A stretch of 37,286 bases of DNA from contig JAAFHB010000021.1 in assembly GCA_010906965.1 (NCBI GenBank), positions 1 to 37,286 on the forward strand, in the 5' to 3' direction. Shown piece after piece: positions 8,318 to 15,618 of this stretch; the stretch's first letter is position 1, and each line of letters begins with the position of its first letter. The position numbers and the translations under genes are program-made. Under the pieces are notes generated by a model. That model was not told where the DNA came from. It saw only the letters and a program-made list of their open reading frames with translations, and did not search any database. This DNA comes from Mariniphaga sp. GTDB lineage: Bacteria; Bacteroidota; Bacteroidia; Bacteroidales; Prolixibacteraceae.

Positions 8318-9913
8318 TTATTTAAAATTTTCCTTACTCTCCGCACGTTTAAAATCCAAATCCTGGAAGTCGAAACTAAAATCGGTTAACGGAGAGATCG
8401 CATTCATTTTCATTCCGGCTGCTTTCCCTGAATTATCAAAGTTAAACAACACATACGCATCAGCATCCATGCTCCGGTCGTTCCACTTCACAATAAAGGT
8501 ATTGCCTTTATAAGCAAGTAATTCGCCTGTGAGTGTCGGAGATCTTTTAGAATCGAACCAGAGTTTGCCATTCTTTACCGAAATGGTCACATCTCCAAAC
8601 CACTTATCGGCATACGTACCCATGAAAAGGGAATCATTTATTTTTGCAGTCGCACTTTTTTGCTGTTCGGCAATCGTTTTCCAGATGTCGCCGGTAATTT
8701 TACTGGCTTTCTCCACCCCTTTCGCCGAACCCTCAGCATATTGTCTGACCCTGTCAATTCCTTTCATCCCAAAATAACTATCCTTGATCGTATTTGTAAT
8801 TGCACTAAATGCAGCCCCCGACTGCTGATTCGTAAATACGAGAATGCCCAATTTCAGTTCGGGGATCAGTGTTACCTGGGTAACAATTCCTGCCAGTCCG
8901 CCCGTATGCGACACTTGTTTATACCCCATCACATCACTTAACGACCAACCCAATCCATAGGCAGCGAAGTGTGTATGATAAGTTGTTGAATCGCCGACCT
9001 GGATAATGGTCTGTGGCGCCCACATTGCCCGGTGAACATCACTGCTGAAAAGCACCTTATCGAGTCCATCGCCATATTTACCATTGTTCATCTGCATCAT
9101 AATCCATTTAGACATGTCGGTGATGTTGCTGTAAATTCCCCCCGCCGCATTAAGCGATGCATTTAAATCGCGGCCGATCACCTGTACCTTTCCGTTTACC
9201 GGCGCATGAGGATCGATCACATTGGAACTGTCCTTTAAACGACTGTAGGAAGCAGCACTGCGGGTCATACCGAGCGGAAGCATGATACGAGTTTCAATAA
9301 ATTTTTCCCAGCTCATCCCGGAAACCCTTGCCACCACTTCACCGGCAACAATATAGAGCAGGTTGTCGTAATCGTATTTTGTCCGGAACCCAGAAACAGG
9401 TTTTAAATAGCGCAGGTTATGGATGATATCCTTTGTTGTAAAATTGTTTTTTCCGGGAAAAATCATCAGGTCGCCAGCCCCTAATCCAAGTCCACTGCGG
9501 TGCGTGAGCAGGTCCCTGATTGTAAACTCTTCTGTAACGTAGGGGTTATACAATCTGAATTCAGGGATGTAATCGATCACCTTATCCTCCCACGTCAACT
9601 TCTTTTCGTCGATCAATATGCCCAGCGCCGCCGCCGTAAATGCCTTGCTGTTCGAAGCGATGCCAAACAATGTATTTTCATCTACTTTTTGTTTCGTATT
9701 CAGCGAGCGAACACCATATCCTTTGGCAAGAATGATCTGATTGTCCTTTACAACAGCCACAGCAATCCCCGGAACATCAAATGTTTTCAGCGTGCGCTCA
9801 ACAAGACTGTCGATCCTGGCAGGAGTAATTATTTGTGCATTCACTGCAATGCAGCCAAGCATTAAAAAAGCAAAAGAGATTAAACGCCTGCGAAACTGGC
9901 TCATCTTGTTCAT
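8318..9913 (-). CDS. Exported class C beta-lactamase-like serine hydrolase
   Basis: This 531-aa protein has a signal peptide (LISFAFLMLGCIAVNAQ) and a penicillin-binding/beta-lactamase fold. The nucleophile motif SxxK is SNSK at residues 87-90, the YxN motif is YDN at residues 182-184, and the third motif HTGG starts at H336. These are the three signatures of the AmpC/esterase EstB/D-aminopeptidase group. A C-terminal beta-rich domain of about 110 residues follows, as in DUF3471-bearing members. The Bacteroidota homologues are a diverse group of peptidases and esterases, so antibiotic resistance should not be assumed. It is probably the first gene of a two-gene unit with the hypothetical protein 18 bp downstream. 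Confidence 0.85.
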   Translation of the reverse strand: MNKMSQFRRRLISFAFLMLGCIAVNAQIITPARIDSLVERTLKTFDVPGIAVAVVKDNQIILAKGYGVRSLNTKQKVDENTLFGIASNSKAFTAAALGILIDEKKLTWEDKVIDYIPEFRLYNPYVTEEFTIRDLLTHRSGLGLGAGDLMIFPGKNNFTTKDIIHNLRYLKPVSGFRTKYDYDNLLYIVAGEVVARVSGMSWEKFIETRIMLPLGMTRSAASYSRLKDSSNVIDPHAPVNGKVQVIGRDLNASLNAAGGIYSNITDMSKWIMMQMNNGKYGDGLDKVLFSSDVHRAMWAPQTIIQVGDSTTYHTHFAAYGLGWSLSDVMGYKQVSHTGGLAGIVTQVTLIPELKLGILVFTNQQSGAAFSAITNTIKDSYFGMKGIDRVRQYAEGSAKGVEKASKITGDIWKTIAEQQKSATAKINDSLFMGTYADKWFGDVTISVKNGKLWFDSKRSPTLTGELLAYKGNTFIVKWNDRSMDADAYVLFNFDNSGKAAGMKMNAISPLTDFSFDFQDLDFKRAESKENFK

Positions 9914-10051
9914 GTTTATACCTGGTAAAATTGTTATTTGATAAGATTAGTTTTGACAAATATCTTTAAAATGTGTTTCCTCCACGAAGTGGCAACATAT
10001 TCCAGCCCAATGGCATTGCCTTGGGCGTTGTCGAAAATTTATCGCACCAAT

Positions 10052-10693
10052 TTATTTTTTCAACGAGAGGATGACGGGTTCAAGATAGTTCAGAATCAAT
10101 TCCACACTTTTATCAAGACCGGCTTTACCGGTATCGAGCGTAAGGTCAAACTGCGTGGCATCGAACCATTTCTTTCTGGTAAATGTTTCGATATAACTGG
10201 TTCTCGCTTTATCGTTTTTGGTAATCATTTCCAAAGCGGCTTTATGGGTGAGATTGTATATCTCCTGGACTCGCTTACTTCTAAAAGCAATATCAGCGTG
10301 CAAAAACAGGCTGATACAATTGTAATGCTCACGAAGGATTTGAAAACCACATCTTCCAATAATAACCGAAGAACGATCTCTTGCAATATGTTTTATTACC
10401 TCAGTTTCTGCGTCGAATATCTCCCGGTCAAACGGAAAATTCATTTGCGGTGGCAGCTGATAATCCCCGGCAAATCCGTTGATATGAAAGAATGAATTCC
10501 AAAAAGAGAGCAATCTTTCATCACGTGATTCTAAATCGGCTTCAACCAAAGCCAGCTGTTTGGCTGCCAAGCTAAGAATTTCGCGATCGACATAGTCTAT
10601 ATCCAGCTTTTTAGCAAGTTGCTGTCCGATATAAGCACCTCCACTTCCCAACTGACGACTAATTGTAATTACAAATGGTGTAGTTTGTTTCAT
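10052..10693 (-). CDS. Cytidylate-kinase-like family protein
   Basis: This 213-aa cytoplasmic protein has an N-terminal P-loop variant, ISRQLGSGGAYIGQQLAKKL (residues 11-30), followed by DIDYVDREILSLAAK. This is the signature of the cytidylate kinase-like family (Pfam Cytidylate_kin2). RSSVIIGRCGFQILRE and the FLHADIAFRSKRVQEIY segment match the rest of the fold. The housekeeping Cmk is usually a different, shorter-motif protein, so this paralogue may act on another nucleotide or metabolite. An unusually good Shine-Dalgarno sequence precedes it. The remnant of an ABC transporter lies immediately upstream, and the serine hydrolase gene begins 138 bp downstream. Confidence 0.8.
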   Translation of the reverse strand: MKQTTPFVITISRQLGSGGAYIGQQLAKKLDIDYVDREILSLAAKQLALVEADLESRDERLLSFWNSFFHINGFAGDYQLPPQMNFPFDREIFDAETEVIKHIARDRSSVIIGRCGFQILREHYNCISLFLHADIAFRSKRVQEIYNLTHKAALEMITKNDKARTSYIETFTRKKWFDATQFDLTLDTGKAGLDKSVELILNYLEPVILSLKK

Positions 10694-10700
10694 TGTAGTA

Positions 10701-10706
10701 CCTCCT
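10701..10706 (-). promoter_or_regulatory. Strong Shine-Dalgarno sequence (AGGAGG)
   Basis: On the minus strand, AGGAGG lies seven bases before the ATG of the cytidylate-kinase-like gene (10693). Most other genes in the window lack a recognisable Shine-Dalgarno sequence, as is usual in Bacteroidota. This supports the chosen start and suggests strong or differently controlled translation. Confidence 0.6.
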
Positions 10707-10783
10707 CTGTTTTAATGTTGGTTTCCGTTCATTAAAGGTATAGAAAAACTTAAACACAACTGCATATTTTGCAACAATAATAT

Positions 10784-11145
10784 TCAGTAGATCTCCGGAA
10801 CATATCCCCAGTATTTCAGGTCCTCAACATTATTTATTGCCTTTGTGCCACCGTCATGCATCAATATAATTCTTGTGGCAATATCCAGGATATTTCTGTA
10901 ATCGTGGTCTGTAATGATAAATCCTTTCTCCGTGGAATGTTGTTTTATTAAACCTTTTATAACCTCCTTATAAATAGGGGCTATTCCGTTAAAAGGCTCG
11001 TCGCGAGAATATATGAAACTGCAAGATTGATCATGGAGTAGGAACCCGTTCCTAAAAACGTCAGAAAACCCAGTGCTAGTGAAAATGACAACGCTGGCAT
11101 AATCAGCTTTTCATAAAACATCCAAATACTTTTGACTGTTCTCAT
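10784..11145 (-). pseudogene. Deletion-fused remnant of an ABC transporter (membrane subunit + ATPase)
   Basis: Two overlapping reading frames remain. From the ATG at 11145, a 54-codon frame begins MRTVKSIWMFYEKL followed by a hydrophobic segment and stops at 10981; it resembles the N-terminus of a small membrane protein. A second frame, entering near 11030 and ending at the stop at 10784, reads FIYSRDEPFNGIAPIYKEV, then GFIITDHDYRNILDIATRII, and ends KYWGYVPEIY. This is the C-terminal third of an ABC ATPase, with the Walker B/D-loop region (DEPFNG) and the H-loop (TDHD). Walker A and the ABC signature are missing. The simplest reading is an operon of membrane subunit then ATPase, in which one deletion removed the end of the first gene and the front of the second. 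The ATPase part has no in-frame stop, so decay may be recent. Confidence 0.75.
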
Positions 11146-11230
11146 GTTCAGTTTACTGCATACAACTTGTTTTTATTCCTGTCTTGTTCAATACATCAAC
11201 AAGTCAGACGCACTTTAACTTCAGCCAATT

Positions 11231-13927
11231 TTACTTACTGCACGAAGCCTTCACAGCTCCCATTTTCCGGTTCGAATCAACCATCGCAATTACTTTCAGG
11301 AGTTGCTCGCCCATACCGATCTTATAACCCGATGAAAACAGGTATATATTGCCGGTTTCGTCGCAGAACAGCACAAGCGGCAGTTTATCCTTGAGTCCGT
11401 CACCATAAATGGCGGCTATCGCACGAAAGATATTCCCATCCTTATCGGTACCGCTTTCCATTTTAGAAGGAAGTTTGTAAGTTTTCAAAACACCGGCCTG
11501 CGCTGCTTTATCAGCAGGAATCGCAAATACAAATTGTCCACCCCACTTGTTGAATTGATCGACATACGGACCCAAATCGTTTAAGATATGCTTCGAAGGT
11601 TCTTTATCGGGATCGAGTAATACCAGCACAGCGTGTTTGCCTGCTGACAACGACAATAGATTGATCAGTTTACCGTCTTCCGTCTTTTCAATGTTCAACT
11701 CATTAAGGTTCAGTTTTCCAGAGGGTTTTAATGCGCCTGTTTGCTTGCGAAGTTCAACCGGCACAGTGGTCAGTTTTCCTTTCTCAATTGTAAAAAAGGT
11801 CATCTGGCTCAATACCGATCCGTCTTCAAGACGGGTTCCGGTAACCAATGCATAATGACCAACCTCGAGCGTTTCAGGCAGGGCTGTGTTTGATAGTTTT
11901 TCGCCTTCGGGAAATTCAAGCGTATGATAAAACCCGTCGCGCAGAAAAGCAATCGTGTAGTGCAGGAAATACTGAGGTACAACGGGATTATTTTTGTCCA
12001 TCAGCTTGAGTGAACCTTTTTCTGGTTGAACGACTGCAACAGGATCGAATCCTGCACGAAGCCATTCACCATTTTTGGAATACTCCGGAATCTGTGTTTC
12101 GGGATTCAACCTTGCAGGAATTCCAAACGTGCGACAGGCCGCGACAAAGAATATATCTCTCGAAATCGGATCGGCAACCCTTAAATTGTAAACGCCAATC
12201 GGGGACAACGGATTACGTGAAAGGATATTTGCAACTGTATTGACTTGAATGTTTTCGCGCATCCAATTAATAAGAACGGCGATATCGTTGCGGCTCGACT
12301 GTGCCATTTCCTCACCCAATGAAGTGCTTAAGAAACTTCTCCACGAACTTAAATTTTCGAGTGCGATACGCGGAGATAATACGTATTTTGTAAAAAGTTC
12401 TTTCGAAGGAACCAGTCTTTGCGCACCTGATTTGGCTGTTTGTATCAGGTGGTCGGTAAGAATTGATTCAGAAACATCGCTGAAATCCTTGTCCGCAATC
12501 TGTATCGCCATTTCAAGCACGGTACTCCGGTATTGTGAAGTATTCTTTTCGAGGTAAGATGAAATCTCGTTCCAGTTGCCATAGCTTAATTTGATAAAGC
12601 GTGAAATGGTATCAACAGGAAGTTTTGTCTTTTCAGCAAAAGCGGCCATCCACGCCGAATCTTTAAACGTTTTCATATAGGCATTGCGGATGGAATCTTC
12701 GCGTGAAAGACGACGGTCGTTTGCTTTACGCGCCTCCGGAGTTACATTCATCGCAACTTTAGTAGCACGAGGAGGAACAAGATCATACGTCTCGGTTATA
12801 TTTGCAGGTGTAATTTGATTGATCACAAGCTGAAGTGTATCTTTTTCAGGAACAGAAAGTCTTTTGTAGTCAAACTTTCCGTTTTTTGAAGCCCATATTA
12901 TTAGAGCGCCCATTCCTGTCGTGAGGCTGGCCTTTCCGCCCGCATCGGTAAAAGCAGTTGCAATGGGATAATACTCCGCATAATTGTACAGCTGAAATTC
13001 CACTTTCGTGCTGTCAGCAGGCGTCCCGTCTTCATTTTTAACCGAGATGACCACCTTCTTAACAGGTGCATAGTTTGTGGTGAGGTTGAGTTCCGAAAAG
13101 CGGTCATTTGCTGTAACAACATTTTCAGCGCCAAGATAACGTCCGTAAGCACGTGTATGAACAAGCATAACACGCGTTGCCGGCTCACTGAACCAACCCA
13201 TGTTCAGGTCAACATCAGGCTCGCAGGCACCCAGGTAATTCCATTTACCATCGATTAATACTTCCACCCATGCATGGTTATCGTCGGAGTGAGCCCAGCG
13301 TGGTGTATAAACTTGTCGTGCAGGGATTCCGGCGGTACGCATCGCGGTAACTGTAAAGGTTGATTCTTCACCGCACCGTCCGAAAGATTTCTTTATTGTA
13401 CTCAGGGGTGCACTTGTACGTGAATCAGTTCCGCGGTAATTGACTTTCTCGTGACACCAATGGTTGATCTCAAGCGCGGCATCTTTCATGCTCAGCCCTT
13501 TTATTCTTTCTTTTATCTCGGGATACATCACTTCCCTGAAATTATCGAGATTTTCGTTGTTCACCCGTAAAGGCAACGTAAAATGAAGGAACTCCTCTTC
13601 CGGAATTGTCTTTCCCCATGGCATTTCCTGACGGGCCAGCAAGGCAAACTGCACATTCTTCAGAAAGAATTCTGGTTTGTAATCGGCGAGGTCACTCAGT
13701 GGCATATAGGCATATAAAAATTCCATGGCCTGCTTCTCCGATTCTGTTAGTTGCTGTTGAAAGATATCCCAGATAGGCAACAGGCTTTTTGATGTGAGCG
13801 ATTTCTGTTCTGTCAGCATCCGCTGAACATCCGCAATACGTTTTGGGTTTTGGATGATCACCTCTTTCTTTGCACACGACACAAAGAGAATTGAAATCAG
13901 TATAACAGCTAAGAATTTATTTACCAT
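11231..13927 (-). CDS. Transglutaminase-like lipoprotein with second TG-like and thioredoxin-like regions
   Basis: The start at 13927 is preferred because it opens directly into a lipoprotein signal (ILFVSC, Cys18); the frame is open 40 codons further upstream but that extension looks non-coding. The protein has 898 aa. The first transglutaminase-like domain carries the triad C185 (RCGEES), H218 (DNHAW) and D238 (CEPD). A second transglutaminase-like segment (DIFFVAACRTFGIPARLNP) lacks an obvious catalytic Cys-Gly pair. The last 150 residues (HAVLVLLDPDKEPSKHILND, GGQFVFAIPADKAAQ, LPLVLFCDETGNIYLFSSGY) look like a thioredoxin fold without a CxxC. It is probably a periplasmic or surface-anchored peptidase-like or cross-linking protein. 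The substrate is unknown, and no co-directional neighbour starts close by. Confidence 0.75.
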   Translation of the reverse strand: MVNKFLAVILISILFVSCAKKEVIIQNPKRIADVQRMLTEQKSLTSKSLLPIWDIFQQQLTESEKQAMEFLYAYMPLSDLADYKPEFFLKNVQFALLARQEMPWGKTIPEEEFLHFTLPLRVNNENLDNFREVMYPEIKERIKGLSMKDAALEINHWCHEKVNYRGTDSRTSAPLSTIKKSFGRCGEESTFTVTAMRTAGIPARQVYTPRWAHSDDNHAWVEVLIDGKWNYLGACEPDVDLNMGWFSEPATRVMLVHTRAYGRYLGAENVVTANDRFSELNLTTNYAPVKKVVISVKNEDGTPADSTKVEFQLYNYAEYYPIATAFTDAGGKASLTTGMGALIIWASKNGKFDYKRLSVPEKDTLQLVINQITPANITETYDLVPPRATKVAMNVTPEARKANDRRLSREDSIRNAYMKTFKDSAWMAAFAEKTKLPVDTISRFIKLSYGNWNEISSYLEKNTSQYRSTVLEMAIQIADKDFSDVSESILTDHLIQTAKSGAQRLVPSKELFTKYVLSPRIALENLSSWRSFLSTSLGEEMAQSSRNDIAVLINWMRENIQVNTVANILSRNPLSPIGVYNLRVADPISRDIFFVAACRTFGIPARLNPETQIPEYSKNGEWLRAGFDPVAVVQPEKGSLKLMDKNNPVVPQYFLHYTIAFLRDGFYHTLEFPEGEKLSNTALPETLEVGHYALVTGTRLEDGSVLSQMTFFTIEKGKLTTVPVELRKQTGALKPSGKLNLNELNIEKTEDGKLINLLSLSAGKHAVLVLLDPDKEPSKHILNDLGPYVDQFNKWGGQFVFAIPADKAAQAGVLKTYKLPSKMESGTDKDGNIFRAIAAIYGDGLKDKLPLVLFCDETGNIYLFSSGYKIGMGEQLLKVIAMVDSNRKMGAVKASCSK

Positions 13928-14705
13928 GGATGAAAGATGTTTAAAAATTGTTTCTAATTGCAAATAACGTGATTTTCCGTGGAATATCAGGGTGACAAAA
14001 CACAGGATTTTGGATTTATTGAGTAACAAATAACCACTTAGGCACATGTAATAAGTCTAATGCGGGACATCATACCGAATTTCTGCTGACCGGCAAATGA
14101 TTATTTTAACTTTAAACCACCTAATTAATTGAAAATCATTTTTCAAGCGCTATCAATAATCATCTGATTTTGAAAACGCGATAATGTTGAATACGATTTT
14201 TCGAAACGATCGCCTATTAAAGATTTATAAAGACAGGCAAATTATCCGGTTGAAAAGAGAATTGAGCATTAAATATTAAAACCTGCAATTTATTCATCTG
14301 TGCGTAAATAATTATCCTGAGTATATTTTGCCAAATATATTTATTAATAACCCGCGAATTACAAATAATTTACAATCATGGAGCCATTGTGGATATAGAT
14401 ACACTTAGCCGATATATTAGTTTATGTTTTAAAATAATCGGCCCTGTATTTTTAGAATTTACATTGCTGGAACATTAGAAACAGGCAATTTCTAATCAGT
14501 TTTTTATTAGCAATCTACTTTGAAACTATATAAATAAAAAATTAATAAATTGACTTGTATTTTATAATATTTATTTTCAACTCTTTATATAAACAAAGAG
14601 TCCTCTCCATTATTTTATTTTTAAATTTATTTTCAAAAACGTACTGAAACAATTTTCGGCGCTGCGCGTACTGAATTAGAATTTTAACTATATAAATTTA
14701 TAATC
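13928..14705. other. Long AT-rich divergent intergenic region
   Basis: These 778 bp separate two divergently transcribed genes and contain no credible open frame. A minus-strand TATATTTG at 14339-14332 matches the TAnnTTTG -7 consensus exactly, and a TTTG lies 22 bp upstream of it (14365-14362). This is slightly longer than the usual 19-bp spacing and would leave a leader of about 400 bases before the lipoprotein gene. The segment 14500-14640 is extremely AT-rich and includes a hairpin listed separately. Nothing else is recognisable. Confidence 0.5.
14580..14601 (+). promoter_or_regulatory. Leader-region hairpin
   Basis: ACTCTTT (14580-14586) and AAAGAGT (14595-14601) form a perfect 7-bp stem with an 8-base loop. 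It lies about 105 bases before the start of the secreted protein at 14706. It could be a leader structure, an operator or chance in very AT-rich DNA. Confidence 0.3.
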
Positions 14706-15500
14706 ATGAGAACAATAATAACATTGGTTTTGGGTTTGGTGTTGTTGACAACTGTCAGTATTAAAGCGCAGGAGAAGCCTTCGGAATTGTATTTACTATT
14801 TGAGTTTATGCAGGTAAATGATGAACATGGATCAGATTATTGGCAATCGGAAGAGTTCTGGTCCGGGATTCACAAACAACGCATTGCCGATAAAACAATT
14901 CTCGGCTGGGATCTTTGGTCATTAAGTCCTTACGGAACGAAACAAGGCTCGCAATACCTGACGGTAACACAATTTGCCAATCTAAAGGACATGCTGACGG
15001 CTATTGGTTCGCTCGATGTGATGAAGTATGCTAAAAAAGCCTATCCGAATAAGTCGGAAAAAGAATTGAATGCATTGATGGACAAAACTGTAAAATCGCG
15101 TGATATGGCTCACCAGGTTCTCTTTAAAGGTGTCGACAAAACAAAGGATGACTTTAAAATGAAGGTTGGCACAATAATAACGATGGATATCATGAAACAA
15201 CTGGACGACAGCTATGAAAAAGCAGAATCAGAGATTTTCAAACCCTGGCACCAGGACATGGTCACAACAGGAAAGAAAGGAACATGGGGATTGCTCAGAG
15301 CTATTTTACCTTTTGGCAGCGAAGCTTACGGAACGCATATTGCATATAGCATGTATAATGATCCCGCTCAGTTGGCTGCTTTTATGGAAGGGTCCGGTGG
15401 TGAAATGAATTTAACGATGCAACTTGCCGTGAAGGAAGGTTTGAAAACGAGGGATTTGAAAGAAATGAAAATCGGAAAACTTGAGATGATGGTCAGGTAA
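14706..15500 (+). CDS. Secreted protein of unknown function
   Basis: This 264-aa protein has a clear signal peptide (ITLVLGLVLLTTVSIKAQ) and no further membrane segment. The mature part begins EKPSELYLLFEFMQVNDEHG and contains two similar-looking halves. Each pairs a strand rich in aromatic residues (YLLFEFMQV; KVGTIITMDIM) with a WSLSPYGT or LPFGSEAYGTHIAYSMYND segment. This hints at a duplicated ferredoxin-like, dimeric alpha/beta-barrel fold (ABM-like), which is inference only. I do not recognise a named family. It stands alone on the + strand with a long AT-rich leader and converges on the mannosidase cluster, sharing a hairpin terminator candidate with it. Confidence 0.7.
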   Translation: MRTIITLVLGLVLLTTVSIKAQEKPSELYLLFEFMQVNDEHGSDYWQSEEFWSGIHKQRIADKTILGWDLWSLSPYGTKQGSQYLTVTQFANLKDMLTAIGSLDVMKYAKKAYPNKSEKELNALMDKTVKSRDMAHQVLFKGVDKTKDDFKMKVGTIITMDIMKQLDDSYEKAESEIFKPWHQDMVTTGKKGTWGLLRAILPFGSEAYGTHIAYSMYNDPAQLAAFMEGSGGEMNLTMQLAVKEGLKTRDLKEMKIGKLEMMVR

Positions 15501-15522
15501 TTTTCAGCTAAACCATATAATA

Positions 15523-15569
15523 CACATCGTCACACAGGGAAAAATCTAAGTTTCCGATGTGACGATGTG
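15523..15569. terminator. Bidirectional hairpin terminator candidate
   Basis: CACATCGTCACA (15523-15534) is perfectly complementary to 15558-15569, and an inner stem GGAAA/TTTCC (15538-15542, 15551-15555) extends it to an 8-base loop. It lies between two convergent stops (15500 and 15619), where a shared terminator is expected. There is no strong T-run on either side, so function is inferred from structure and position. Confidence 0.6.
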
Positions 15570-15618
15570 GTTAAATAATCTAAAAGCCAATTTTCCAGAC
15601 TTTTTGGCAACAAAGGAT

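Noticed and set aside
8318-9913. Antibiotic-resistance beta-lactamase
   Set aside because: The three class C motifs are shared by many esterases and peptidases, and the long C-terminal domain and context do not suggest resistance.
9938-10495. 185-aa open frame on the + strand
   Set aside because: It is antisense to the clearly recognisable cytidylate-kinase-like gene and has no protein-like composition.
13928-14047. 40-codon upstream extension of the transglutaminase-like gene
   Set aside because: The lipoprotein signal begins exactly at the internal Met at 13927, and the extension has no protein-like character.
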